In this document: positions 24,748 through 33,634 of the stretch, piece by piece
Numbering within the stretch: position 1 is the first letter of the stretch
Layout of the letters: each line of letters starts with the position of its first letter
The notes under the pieces: generated by a model
The model's input: only the letters and a program-made list of their open reading frames with translations
Databases searched by the model: none
What the model was told of the DNA's origin: nothing
From: JANMMJ01 sp964543235
GTDB lineage: Bacteria > Pseudomonadota > Alphaproteobacteria > Rhizobiales > Aestuariivirgaceae
Length of the DNA: 64,000 nt
Direction: 5' to 3'
Assembly: GCA_964543235.1 (NCBI GenBank)
Contig: CAZIXE010000018.1
Span: forward strand, 1 to 64,000
Translations under genes and position numbers: made by a program

Positions 24748-25886
24748 TTCCTCAGTCCCTCTTCCTCGATGGCGGCCAGCGTCGACAGCAATCCGTCCTT
24801 GTCGGCATAACAGCCCTGAAGCCAGCGGCAGCCGCTCCCGGAAAACGCCTTGCGGGCGTGCAGCACGCGCGTGTTGTCGACGATGAAGAGTTCGCCTGGC
24901 TGCAGCTTGAAGGTAACGGCCATGTCCGGGTCCTCGATCAGTTCGGCGAAACGGCGATAGGCGGCGTAGTAGCCATCCATCTCTTCGAAGGGGATATCGG
25001 TGAAAGCAGCCGCCGAGCGGTTGTTGAAACGGATGGCTATGAGCTCGCCATCCGGCCCCAGTTCGATGATCGGCCGCTTGGCCCTGAGCCTTACGCCCGG
25101 GCTTCCGGCGTACTCAAATCGCGCGCAATATTTGCTGAGCAGCTCAAACTGGCGCCAGTTCTCCTGCTGCAGGCGCTCAGCGGCCTTGAAGCCGTCGACC
25201 ACGATCGAATCGCCCCCTTCAACCGTGTTCTCCAGGCAGCAGAGAAGCTGCAGCGTCGGCACCGGATCGCGATACGGATTGTCGGTGTGCGCCTGCAGCC
25301 CGAGATTGGTATAGGCGAGATTGCTCGGATTGACCTCGGCGCGCACCTCGAACCAGCGGCCGTAATTTGTTTCCCGGACATAGCCGAACAGTTCTGCCAC
25401 CTTGCACAGGGCCCCGCTCTCACACGGAACTCCGGAAAGCAGCGCGAAGCCGTAGCGCTGGACCGCGGCGAGCCACGCGCCGAGTGCCGCCCGGCTGTTG
25501 GCAATCTCATCATGTACGCTGCGCGGAATGCTCCTCTGGAGGGTTCTGTCCCAACGCACGACTTCCGGACTCGTCCAGCCCTTGCGACGTGATTGTTTCT
25601 GTTCATAGGCATGGGCCGCCAGCCAGGCCGGCGAATAGGCGACTTCCTTGGCCTCCGGCTCGAAGCGCAGCAAGAGGCCGGCTTCAACGATCGTCGCGCT
25701 GACGATGCGCGTGTCCTTCGGGATATCGAGCACGGTGATCAGCCGCTGGCCGTTGGCAGGGCTCCGCGTATCCGCGTCCGGCGCGTTGTCCCTGAGCCAC
25801 ATGGCGTGAAACCGGTACGGCCGGCCGTCGATCGCCACTGAAACGATCTTGCCGCCGTCGGCAAGGTGCGGCCGCGCCACCTGCAT
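24744..25886 (-). CDS. tmpA: TmpA-like Fe(II)/2-oxoglutarate hydroxylase (gamma-butyrobetaine hydroxylase fold)
   Basis: 380 residues. An N-terminal DUF971-like domain (about residues 10-90) precedes a TauD/BBOX double-stranded beta helix. The iron facial triad is H200 and D202 (LQAHTDNPY) with H343 (TRVLHARKAF); R354 is the likely 2-oxoglutarate Arg. Usually annotated gamma-butyrobetaine hydroxylase, but the coupled PhnZ-like gene points to TmpA, which hydroxylates 2-(trimethylammonio)ethylphosphonate. The N-terminal zinc cysteines of carnitine-pathway enzymes are absent (WLRDNAPDADTR). GGGGAGGA lies about 8 bases before the ATG. It is the first gene of the two-gene unit. Confidence 0.78.
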   Translation of the reverse strand: MQVARPHLADGGKIVSVAIDGRPYRFHAMWLRDNAPDADTRSPANGQRLITVLDIPKDTRIVSATIVEAGLLLRFEPEAKEVAYSPAWLAAHAYEQKQSRRKGWTSPEVVRWDRTLQRSIPRSVHDEIANSRAALGAWLAAVQRYGFALLSGVPCESGALCKVAELFGYVRETNYGRWFEVRAEVNPSNLAYTNLGLQAHTDNPYRDPVPTLQLLCCLENTVEGGDSIVVDGFKAAERLQQENWRQFELLSKYCARFEYAGSPGVRLRAKRPIIELGPDGELIAIRFNNRSAAAFTDIPFEEMDGYYAAYRRFAELIEDPDMAVTFKLQPGELFIVDNTRVLHARKAFSGSGCRWLQGCYADKDGLLSTLAAIEEEGLRK

Positions 25887-26039
25887 GCTGAGTCCTCCCC
25901 GGAGAATCCGGCAGAACTATGCGCCATTGGCCCGCCTGGTGCAATTTGCCGCCTCATCCGTCCGTCTGATTTGCGATGGGTCAGGTCGCCTGCTATAGGC
26001 TCCCTCTCTTTCCGCACTGCAACATGGGGCAACGTCAAA

Positions 26040-27251
26040 ATGGCAAAGATCAAGGTCGCCAATCCGGTCGTCGAACTCGATGGTGACGAGATGACCCGCA
26101 TCATCTGGGATCTCATCAAGAACAGGCTGATTCACCCCTATCTCGACATCGACCTCCACTACTACGACCTGTCTGTTAAGAATCGTGACGCCACCAACGA
26201 TCAGGTAACGGTCGATGCCGCCAATGCCATCAAGCAGCATGGTGTCGGCGTCAAGTGCGCCACAATCACGCCCGACGAGGCCCGCGTGAAGGAGTTCGGC
26301 CTCAAGCAGATGTGGAAATCGCCCAACGGCACCATTCGCAATATTCTGGGCGGCGTCATCTTCCGCGAGCCCATCATCTGCACCAACGTGCCCCGCCTGG
26401 TGCCGGGATGGACCCAGCCGATCATCGTCGGCCGTCACGCCTTCGGCGACCAGTATCGCGCCACCGACTTCAAGTATCCGGGCAAGGGCACGCTTTCCAT
26501 CAGGTTCGTCGGTGAAGACGGCAAGGTGATCGAACACGAGGTGTTCAAGGCGCCCGGCGGCGGCGTCGCCATGGCCATGTACAATCTCGACGAATCGATC
26601 CGCGAATTCGCCAGGGCCTCGCTGAATTACGGCCTCAACCGTGGCTACCCGGTTTATCTCTCCACCAAGAACACCATTCTCAAGGCCTATGACGGCCGCT
26701 TCAAGGACATCTTCCAGGAGGTCTATGACACCGAGTTCAGGGCAGAGTTCGAGAAGCGCAAGATCACCTACGAGCATCGCCTGATCGACGACATGGTGGC
26801 CTCGGCCCTGAAATGGACCGGCGGCTATGTGTGGGCCTGCAAGAACTACGATGGCGACGTGCAGTCCGACCTCGTGGCGCAGGGCTACGGCTCGCTTGGC
26901 CTCATGACCTCGGTCCTGATGACGCCGGACGGCAGAACTGTTGAAGCCGAGGCGGCGCACGGCACGGTGACCCGCCACTTCCGCCTCCACCAGCAGGGCA
27001 AGCAGACTTCGACCAATTCCACCGCCTCGATCTTCGCCTGGACCCGGGGGCTCGCCCACCGAGCCAAGCTCGACTCGAATCAAAAGCTCAAGGAATTTGC
27101 CGATACCCTTGAAAAGGTTACGGTTTCGACGATTGAATCGGGCCAGATGACCAAGGATCTCGCGGTTCTCGTCGGCCCCGGGCAGAGCTGGCTGTCGACT
27201 GAAGGCTTCATTGACGCCGTCGATGCCAATCTGCAGAAAGCGATGCAATAG
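26040..27251 (+). CDS. icd: NADP-dependent isocitrate dehydrogenase, eukaryote-like type
   Basis: 403 residues. Oxidises isocitrate to 2-oxoglutarate, making NADPH. It starts AKIKVANPVVELDGDEMTRI, the hallmark N-terminus of the homodimeric ~400-residue type II IDH shared by Rhizobiales and eukaryotes. The isocitrate-binding KSPNGTIRN and the later VEAEAAHGTVTRHF and STNSTASIFAW segments are intact. The ATG at 26040 gives this exact N-terminus; a longer upstream extension is spurious. Its product 2-oxoglutarate is also the co-substrate of the adjacent divergent hydroxylase, though this is probably incidental. Confidence 0.98.
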   Translation: MAKIKVANPVVELDGDEMTRIIWDLIKNRLIHPYLDIDLHYYDLSVKNRDATNDQVTVDAANAIKQHGVGVKCATITPDEARVKEFGLKQMWKSPNGTIRNILGGVIFREPIICTNVPRLVPGWTQPIIVGRHAFGDQYRATDFKYPGKGTLSIRFVGEDGKVIEHEVFKAPGGGVAMAMYNLDESIREFARASLNYGLNRGYPVYLSTKNTILKAYDGRFKDIFQEVYDTEFRAEFEKRKITYEHRLIDDMVASALKWTGGYVWACKNYDGDVQSDLVAQGYGSLGLMTSVLMTPDGRTVEAEAAHGTVTRHFRLHQQGKQTSTNSTASIFAWTRGLAHRAKLDSNQKLKEFADTLEKVTVSTIESGQMTKDLAVLVGPGQSWLSTEGFIDAVDANLQKAMQ

Positions 27252-27291
27252 GCAAACGCCCCCGCCCATCGCGGGCCTTCATTTCGGGAAG

Positions 27292-28533
27292 TCAGCTCAA
27301 CAATGGCGGCCGGGCATTGAGTGTATCGCGGTCAAAGCCGGCAAGGCGCTTGTACTCGGCCATCATAACTTCGATCTCGGCACGCGGCATGACGTCCTCA
27401 ATTGCCCTGAAGCCTCCTGGCGCCCGGTCCTCGACGAGTTGCATGAACTTCTCGGCCTGGTTGGCGCGATTGGCGGCAACGATCTTGGCCGTGGGCGGTC
27501 GCCTCTCGGCCTCATAGGCCGCCAGCGCTTCCGCCGTTTCGCCCTTGGACCTGATCTCGCGCGCCAGCACCCGTCCATCGAGAATGGCTTGCGAGGCACC
27601 GTTCGACCCGATGGGGTACATGGGATGCGCCGCATCACCGAGCAAGGTAACCCGCCCCTGGCTCCAGCGCGGCAGCGGCTCGCGGTCAACCATCGGAAAC
27701 TCAAAGCAGCGTTCCGCCGCGCGAATGATCCCCGGCACATCGAGCCAGCCGAAGCTCCAGCCTTCATAGCGCGGCAGAAAGCTTTCGAACTGGCCCTGCC
27801 GGTTCCAGTCTTCGCGCCGCCACTCGTAGTCTGGCGAGAACTTGAGTTCGGCAATCCAGTTCACCACGGCCCGTCCCGGTGTCAGATCGATCGGGTAGCA
27901 CACGAATTTCTGCCACTCATGTCCGGCCATGAACATGCGCGGGCCCGGTGCAAACACCGGTATCTGCGAGACGCCGCGCCACAGAATGGCGCCGTTCCAG
28001 CAGGGGGGGCCCTCGTCCGGATAGAACTCGCGGCGAATCCGCGAATGGATGCCGTCCGCACCGATCAAGAGGCTGCCGGCGATCGTGCGGACGCTCCCGT
28101 CGCGCCCCTCGAGCCGGACCTGGACACCACGACTGTCCTCATCCCAGCCGGCAACAGCGCAACCACACAGGATGCGCTCTTCCCCGAGGCGTTGCCGGGC
28201 TGTCTCAAGCAGGATGGCCTGAAGCCGTCCGCGATGAATCGATATCTGCGGCCAGCAGTAACCGGCGGCCAGCCCCCGTGGCTCGCTCCAGATCATCTGG
28301 CCATGCTTGTTCAGGAAGACCAGTTCTTCGGTTTTGACGCAACCTTGTACAAAGGCGCACTCGAGACCGAGCTCGTAAAGCTCGCGCGCCGCATGCGGCA
28401 GCACGTTGATGCCGACCCCGAGCGGTTCGAGCCGGGCCACCGACTCGCAGACCACGACATCCACACCCGCCTGGTTCAGGCTGAGTGCTGCGGTGAGACC
28501 GCCAATACCGGCGCCGGCAATGATGACCGTCAT
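27292..28533 (-). CDS. FAD-dependent monooxygenase (PhzS/salicylate-hydroxylase-like)
   Basis: 413 residues. N-terminal Rossmann motif IIAGAGIGGLTAALSLNQAG, the LLIGADGIHSRIRREF (DG) motif and VTLLGDAAHPMYPIGSNGAS (GD motif) define a class A flavoprotein aromatic hydroxylase. The closest feel is the PhzS-like flavin-dependent oxidoreductase subgroup. NADH or NADPH would reduce FAD before oxygen insertion; the aromatic substrate is unknown. It is monocistronic and convergent with icd 40 bases away. The 171 bases upstream, toward the response regulators, show nothing recognisable. Confidence 0.87.
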   Translation of the reverse strand: MTVIIAGAGIGGLTAALSLNQAGVDVVVCESVARLEPLGVGINVLPHAARELYELGLECAFVQGCVKTEELVFLNKHGQMIWSEPRGLAAGYCWPQISIHRGRLQAILLETARQRLGEERILCGCAVAGWDEDSRGVQVRLEGRDGSVRTIAGSLLIGADGIHSRIRREFYPDEGPPCWNGAILWRGVSQIPVFAPGPRMFMAGHEWQKFVCYPIDLTPGRAVVNWIAELKFSPDYEWRREDWNRQGQFESFLPRYEGWSFGWLDVPGIIRAAERCFEFPMVDREPLPRWSQGRVTLLGDAAHPMYPIGSNGASQAILDGRVLAREIRSKGETAEALAAYEAERRPPTAKIVAANRANQAEKFMQLVEDRAPGGFRAIEDVMPRAEIEVMMAEYKRLAGFDRDTLNARPPLLS

Positions 28534-28704
28534 GCCTCTTCGCCAGAGTCGCGTCTGCCGGATTGATTGGTGCGCTTCGCCGACTTCATCCGCCCTACGC
28601 CAGCCTGTCTGCCAGCCTCCTACAGGGTCAGGAATCGCTTTTCAACTGCACACCCGGGCGACCATTGGTCCGGCATGCCCGGATCGTTTGCGCGGCCAGA
28701 ACGT

Positions 28705-29067
28705 TCAGGCCACCTGCTGCAGCGTGTCCAGTACCTTGGGCAGGTCGACCGGCTTGCCGAAGATACCCATCGCGCCCTTCGACATCGCTTTTTTCAGGAG
28801 ATCGTCGGCGCTGTAGCCGGTCATGAAGTACACCTTGGCCTCGGGGTGCTTCTCCTTGATCTCCACGAACGCATCGACACCGTTCTTGCCGGGCATCATC
28901 ACATCGAAAAATGCCAGGTCGAAATTCTCCTGTTCATAGGCCTTGATGGCTTCCTGGCCGCTGTAGACGACACGCACCTTGTGGTCTTCCATCTGGAATA
29001 CCTCCGCCAGCGAATCGGCATTCTCGTTGTCGTCGTCAACTACCAGAATGTAGAGTGACTTTGTCAT
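28705..29067 (-). CDS. Single-domain response regulator (receiver only)
   Basis: 120 residues consisting only of a REC domain: acidic pocket VVDDD (residues 10-13), phosphoacceptor D55 in FFDVMMPG, and conserved Lys 105 in GKPVD. No output domain. It is a close paralogue of the first receiver of the following upstream gene, sharing MTG-x-S ... LL ... GAMG ... KPVD. GGAGG lies just before the ATG. Such proteins act in phosphorelays or by protein binding. It is the last gene of a receiver-receiver-kinase series on this strand. Confidence 0.9.
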   Translation of the reverse strand: MTKSLYILVVDDDNENADSLAEVFQMEDHKVRVVYSGQEAIKAYEQENFDLAFFDVMMPGKNGVDAFVEIKEKHPEAKVYFMTGYSADDLLKKAMSKGAMGIFGKPVDLPKVLDTLQQVA

Positions 29068-29093
29068 GTTGCGTAACTCCCTCCTAAGCCCAT

Positions 29094-29819
29094 TTACGCT
29101 GCCAGCTTGTCCAGGCGCTCAAGCAGCACCAGCGGATCAAACGGCTTGTTCAAGATTCCGGTAATGCACACGTCCTGCAGCGCCTCGAACGTATCACGAT
29201 ACTCGCTGCCGCTGCCGGTGATGATGATGGTCGGCACCACCCGGCCCGCCCGCTTCAGTTCGGTATAGACCTCTACGCCGTCGATCAGCGGCATCTTCAG
29301 GTCGAGAATGAGCACTTCGATGCCGCCATGCATCAGTCTGAACAGCGCTTCCTGGCCATTCCGCGCCAGATCGCACGGGTGACCCGCCTGCTCGATCATC
29401 TGCTTCAGCTGCGGGCCGAAATCCGGATCGTCTTCCGCCACGAGCACGATACCGCCCGGTTCGATGTCCTTGAGCACCGACAGCACCTTGTTGACGTCGA
29501 CCGGCTTGGAGAGAACACCCATCGCCCCATTCTCGACTGCCTGCTGCAGCAGTTGTTCGACGCTGAATCCGGTCATCATGTAGACCTTGGCACTCGGCCT
29601 CAGCTTCTTGATCTCGAGGAAACTCTCGACCCCGTTCTTGCCGGGCATCATGACGTCCATGAAGGCCACGTCGAAGCGGCTGTTGCGGAACGCCTCGATG
29701 GAGGCCTCGCCGCTGTGTACGACCGTGACGTCATGCCCTTCCATTTCGAAGAGTTCCGCCAGCGACAGGGCGTTGTCTTCGTCGTCGTCAACCACGAGTA
29801 TTTTCAGCGGCCCCGCCAT
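29094..29819 (-). CDS. Two-receiver response regulator (REC-REC)
   Basis: 241 residues holding two receivers in tandem and nothing else. REC1 has D55 (FMDVMMPG) and REC2 has D173 (ILDLKMPLIDG), each with the upstream acidic pair (VVDDDED; VAEDDPD) and a KP motif (LSKPVD; LNKPFD). The lack of an output domain suggests a phosphorelay hub or a protein-interaction switch. AAGGAGG lies about 8 bases before the ATG. Upstream on the same strand is a histidine kinase, after a 273-base gap without a gene I would support. Confidence 0.9.
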   Translation of the reverse strand: MAGPLKILVVDDDEDNALSLAELFEMEGHDVTVVHSGEASIEAFRNSRFDVAFMDVMMPGKNGVESFLEIKKLRPSAKVYMMTGFSVEQLLQQAVENGAMGVLSKPVDVNKVLSVLKDIEPGGIVLVAEDDPDFGPQLKQMIEQAGHPCDLARNGQEALFRLMHGGIEVLILDLKMPLIDGVEVYTELKRAGRVVPTIIITGSGSEYRDTFEALQDVCITGILNKPFDPLVLLERLDKLAA

Positions 29820-30092
29820 TTACGCCACCTCCTTGGCCAGTTTCTGAAGGGGAAACGGATCGTTGAGTGGAGCCCGCATCTGCGCTCGATCCCTGGAGTT
29901 TCGAAAACCGCAAACCAACATTTCGATCAGCTCTACCGTTTCAACTGCTTCGCTGGCCCGGGGGCCGAACTCCCACACTACCGCTTTCCCGGTCACGTCC
30001 GCACCCACCCTCATGTGGAAACGGTAAAGAAACAGTTCGGCTCAATGGGAAAATTGGCCGCGTCGGTCTCCATCGCAAATCAACGGTTAACA

Positions 30093-31631
30093 TCAGGCGG
30101 CGTTCTCGGCAGCCTGCGATGCTGCGGGGAACCAGGCCGTGAACGTTGCGCCCTTGCCGGGTTCTGACCTGACGTCGAGGCCGCCGCCATGCTGCTCGAG
30201 AATCTTCTCAACAGCCGGTAACCCGAGACCCGTGCCGAAACTCTTGGTCGTGAACAGCGGCTCGAGGATCTTGCGCATGTTCTCGTCCGAGATCCCCGGC
30301 CCGTTGTCTGCAACCGCCATTTCGACCCCACGCGCCGTCAGCCGAGTCGTGATGACGATCCGCGGCGAGGAGGTGGTCATCTTCGAAGGATCATCGCCCC
30401 TGCCAACCATGGCCTCGGATGCGTTCGAGACCAGGTTGATGACAACCCGGCTCATCCGGCCAGGGTCGAACAGCAGCTTCACACCACCAAGTCCCACGGC
30501 GCACTCGATGTTGACCACTGGTGGCAGCCGGCCGGCTTCCTCCTCGATGATCTTGATAAGCCATTCGTCGAAGTCGAGCAGCTCGGTCTGCAAAGCCTTG
30601 GTGCGGGTGAAATCGAGTAGCTGTGAGATGATGTTGTCACAGCGGGTGATGCCGTTATTGATGCGTTGCAGCTGCGGTTCGATGCCGAGGCCCTTGTCCT
30701 TGATGCGGCGCTCGACGAGAAACACCGCGGTCCGCACCGCGCCCAGGGGATTGCGCAGTTCGTGGGCAACCGTTGCAGTGAGCTGTCCAAGCTGCGACAT
30801 GCGCCCGCGCCTGACGATTTCGTCCTGCGCGTCCTTGAGCTTCTGCATGTTGTCGGCGAGTTCGCGGTTGAGTCTCGAAATCTCATCATTTATTCGCTTG
30901 AGCTCGGTAATCTCCGAGATGTCGACCACGCAGACGATCGCCGAGCGCGTCCCGCAGTCCGACAATGATAGCCAGCCGGAGCTGATGATCATGACCCGGC
31001 GCTGTTTGCCGTCCAGTGTGGCGAGATCGGTTTCGAACTGCAGCTGACTGCCGGGAAAGCCGTCATGGCCGGCGCCGAGCAGCTCCACCAGGTCGGTACT
31101 GGCAATCTCTTCGGTTGCCAGGCCGAGATAGGCCATGAAGCGGGCGTTGGAGAAGATGGTCTGGCCGTTCTCGTCGACCTGCCAGATGCCAACCGGCACT
31201 GTGCGGGCGAGGGTAAGATGCTGCTCTTCCCGGCGGCGGATCTCGGTAAGGTTCGTGTTGGTGCCAATCAGGTAGACGCGCCCGTCCGACCCCGTGATCT
31301 TGCTCTTGCGGGTCAGGAACGGCGCGGTGACGCCGGACTGGTTGGTCGCCATCTCCTCGCACTCGTTGACCTCACCCGTCTCGATCACCGATCGGTCGCG
31401 ATTGAGGAATTGGCTAGCTTCCTCCGGCGGATAGAAATCCTGATCGGAATGGCCGAGCAGACGCTCCGGCGGCAGCCCGATCAGGTCGCAATGCGCCTGG
31501 TTGGAGAACACGAAGTTGAGCTTTTCGTCCTTGACGAAGATCGACGTGGGCAGCATGTCAAGGATCTGCAGAAGCAGGTCAGGATCACTGATGCCACTGG
31601 CAACTGTGTGCTTCTTGGAATTCTGGTTCAT
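30093..31631 (-). CDS. Soluble PAS-PAS sensor histidine kinase
   Basis: 512 residues with no membrane segment, so cytosolic. Two PAS domains (about residues 18-130, with MLPTSIFVKDEKLNFVFSNQ; and 138-245, with VGIWQVDENGQTIFSNARF) lead into a short coiled coil, a HisKA domain with phospho-His 290 in TATVAHELRNPLG, and a HATPase (NLVSNASEA, ADNGPGIS, GTGLGLPAV). The start at 31631 (ATG) is preferred to a GTG 12 bases upstream; both lack strong ribosome sites. The kinase core is a near-copy of the one encoded at 34114-35691, so the two are paralogues with different sensors. Likely partner: the neighbouring receiver proteins. Confidence 0.9.
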   Translation of the reverse strand: MNQNSKKHTVASGISDPDLLLQILDMLPTSIFVKDEKLNFVFSNQAHCDLIGLPPERLLGHSDQDFYPPEEASQFLNRDRSVIETGEVNECEEMATNQSGVTAPFLTRKSKITGSDGRVYLIGTNTNLTEIRRREEQHLTLARTVPVGIWQVDENGQTIFSNARFMAYLGLATEEIASTDLVELLGAGHDGFPGSQLQFETDLATLDGKQRRVMIISSGWLSLSDCGTRSAIVCVVDISEITELKRINDEISRLNRELADNMQKLKDAQDEIVRRGRMSQLGQLTATVAHELRNPLGAVRTAVFLVERRIKDKGLGIEPQLQRINNGITRCDNIISQLLDFTRTKALQTELLDFDEWLIKIIEEEAGRLPPVVNIECAVGLGGVKLLFDPGRMSRVVINLVSNASEAMVGRGDDPSKMTTSSPRIVITTRLTARGVEMAVADNGPGISDENMRKILEPLFTTKSFGTGLGLPAVEKILEQHGGGLDVRSEPGKGATFTAWFPAASQAAENAA

Positions 31632-31918
31632 CGCTTTTCGCACCGTAGCATCGGGAAACTGCGGAAGGGGCAGGCATGCAGCGCGGACTGTTGGAGTGCC
31701 CCCGATTCACCCCCCAAGGCCCGTTTGTCAGTGCTGACCTTGCCTCGAGTCTCGTAAACAAATGCTTTGCGCCATGGCGTTCAGGCGCTTGATTTACCGC
31801 GCATTATTCCCCAAGAACTATTCTTCAGCGCAGGATCTGCGGAAAGACAACCTGTAATTGGTCATACCACTTCGGACTGACTGTCGAAGTCCATCAAACA
31901 GCCAGAGCGCCGTGCTTC

Positions 31919-33163
31919 ATGAACATTCTGTTTCTTCATCAGAACTATCCCGGACAATACCGCGAAATTCTTCCCCGGCTCGCCGCCAGCGGCGAACACA
32001 AGATCGTCTTTCTCACCCAGCGAAAGCAGGTGCCGCAGGTCACTGATCATACCATCGGCATTTATAAGCCCGCCTACACACCCAAGGAGGACGGTTGGAT
32101 CTATTCGAAATGGTTCGAGACTGCGGTCGGCAACGGCGTCGGCGCCGCTCAGGCCTGCGTGCAGTTGAAGAAGCAGGGCTTCACGCCCGATCTCATTACC
32201 GGCCATGCCAACTGGGGCGAGCTGATTTATACCAAGGATGTCTGGCCGGGCGCACCGCTCATCGGCTTCTTTGAATACTACTACATACCCAAGGGTGGAC
32301 TTGTCGGTTTCGATCCCGAATTCCCCGAACGGCCGGACATTGCGCCCCGGCTCTACACCAACAACGCCCCCGTCTATCTGACCTACGACCGCTGCGATGC
32401 TGCCATCACGGCCACCAACTGGCAGAAATCGGTGTTCCCGGAATCGCTGCAGGGCAAGATCAGGGTCAACCATGAGGGCATCCGCACCGACCGCCTGATC
32501 CCCGACCACGACAGCCAGCTCACCGTCGAGTTCGGCGAACACAAATTCTGCCGCGGCGAAGAGATCGTCACCTATATCGCCCGCAACTTCGAACCGGCGC
32601 GCGGTTTCCACACCATGATGCGCGCGCTGCCCCGTCTGCAGCAGCTCCGGCCGAACATGCGCATCGTCATGGTCGGGGCCGATGACATCTCCTACGGCAT
32701 GAAGCTCCCGAAGGGTGAAACCTTTCGTGGCCGGCTCAAGAAGGAATTGGGCGACAGCGTCGACTGGTCCAGGGTCTACTTCGTCGGGCAGATCCCTTAC
32801 GACAAGCTCACGGACATTCTCAAGCTGTCGCGCTGCCACATCTATCTGACCGCGCCCTTTGTCCTGTCCTGGTCGATGATGGAGGCCATGGCCCTCGAAA
32901 AGACGATCGTGGCGACCAATGTGGCGCCGGTAAGGGAAGTGATGGACGACGGGAAGACAGGCTTTCTCATTGACTATTTCAAGCCGCTGGAGTTGGCTGA
33001 GCGTGTTGCCGATGTGCTTGCCCACAAGGACAACTACCGGCAGATCGGCGTTGCCGCACGCAAGAAGATCGTCAATGACTATGACTTCCTCACCAGGCGC
33101 TTTCCGGCCTGGCAGCGCTATTACAACCGTTTCCTCCCCCAGCGCACGCAATTCAGGGTGTGA
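31919..33163 (+). CDS. GT4-type glycosyltransferase
   Basis: 414 residues. The GT-B fold is indicated by the N-terminal nucleotide-like MNILFLHQNYPGQY segment and by the C-terminal donor-binding domain: IARNFEPARGFHTMMRALP, VYFVGQIPYDKL, and the catalytic-motif region FVLSWSMMEAMALEKTIVATN. No signal peptide; probably peripheral at the inner membrane, adding sugars to a polysaccharide or lipid carrier. It is flanked by the two paralogous kinase genes and followed 4 bases later by two GFA genes in the same direction. The 287-base region before it shows no gene. Confidence 0.86.
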   Translation: MNILFLHQNYPGQYREILPRLAASGEHKIVFLTQRKQVPQVTDHTIGIYKPAYTPKEDGWIYSKWFETAVGNGVGAAQACVQLKKQGFTPDLITGHANWGELIYTKDVWPGAPLIGFFEYYYIPKGGLVGFDPEFPERPDIAPRLYTNNAPVYLTYDRCDAAITATNWQKSVFPESLQGKIRVNHEGIRTDRLIPDHDSQLTVEFGEHKFCRGEEIVTYIARNFEPARGFHTMMRALPRLQQLRPNMRIVMVGADDISYGMKLPKGETFRGRLKKELGDSVDWSRVYFVGQIPYDKLTDILKLSRCHIYLTAPFVLSWSMMEAMALEKTIVATNVAPVREVMDDGKTGFLIDYFKPLELAERVADVLAHKDNYRQIGVAARKKIVNDYDFLTRRFPAWQRYYNRFLPQRTQFRV

Positions 33164-33166
33164 ACC

Positions 33167-33634
33167 GTGCCGGCTGTGACGGGCGGCTGCCAGTGCGGCG
33201 CAGTGCGCTATCGCATCGTTGGCCCGCTCGGCAAGGCAGGCATTTGCCATTGCCGCATGTGTCAGAAGGCTTTCGGCAACTTCGGTGCCGCTCTCGTCTC
33301 CGTCTCCGGCGCGGATCTGCAATGGACGCGCGGCACGGCCGCAACCTTTCGATCATCCAGCATAGTCGACCGTGGTTTCTGTTCGCGCTGCGGAACACCT
33401 CTTTACATGCACGAAGACGGCGACGACAACTATGAGATCGCCATCGGCACGCTCGACAATCCCAATTTGATTGGCCCCATGACCGAGCAGTCAGGCATTG
33501 AAAGTAAGACTGAATGGTTTGACCGGATGCATCTGCTGCCCCCGCAACAAACCAGCGATTACCGGACGCCGGAGGAACTCTCGCGCCTGGCCAGCCTGCA
33601 GCACCCCGACCACGACACGGAGCATTGGCCATGA
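33167..33634 (+). CDS. GFA-family zinc protein, tandem copy 1
   Basis: 155 residues. Zinc cysteines in GGCQCGAVRY, ICHCRMCQKAFG and FCSRCGTPLY follow the GFA pattern C-x-C ... C-x-C-x-x-C ... C-x-x-C. It starts with GTG four bases after the glycosyltransferase stop and overlaps the next gene by ATGA. It is clearly duplicated with the following gene: both share AVTGGCQCGAVRY, CHCRMCQKAFGN, WTRG, FRSS and the closing QHPDHD. Reaction unknown. Confidence 0.87.
   Translation: MPAVTGGCQCGAVRYRIVGPLGKAGICHCRMCQKAFGNFGAALVSVSGADLQWTRGTAATFRSSSIVDRGFCSRCGTPLYMHEDGDDNYEIAIGTLDNPNLIGPMTEQSGIESKTEWFDRMHLLPPQQTSDYRTPEELSRLASLQHPDHDTEHWP

Noticed and set aside
25917..27269. A 450-codon frame antisense to icd
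   Set aside because: icd is fully conserved on the plus strand; the antisense frame is a GC-skew by-product.
27261..27275. CCCGC-GCGGG hairpin between icd and the convergent monooxygenase
   Set aside because: Five pairs only and a weak downstream T content.
29823..30014. A 64-codon minus-strand frame ending directly before the REC-REC gene
   Set aside because: It contains the ribosome site of the next gene and shows no hydrophobic segment, motif or own ribosome site. It may be leader sequence; not enough support to call it a gene.
31862..33322. A 486-codon frame antisense to the glycosyltransferase
   Set aside because: The plus strand holds a full GT4 protein with catalytic-domain motifs; the antisense product resembles nothing.
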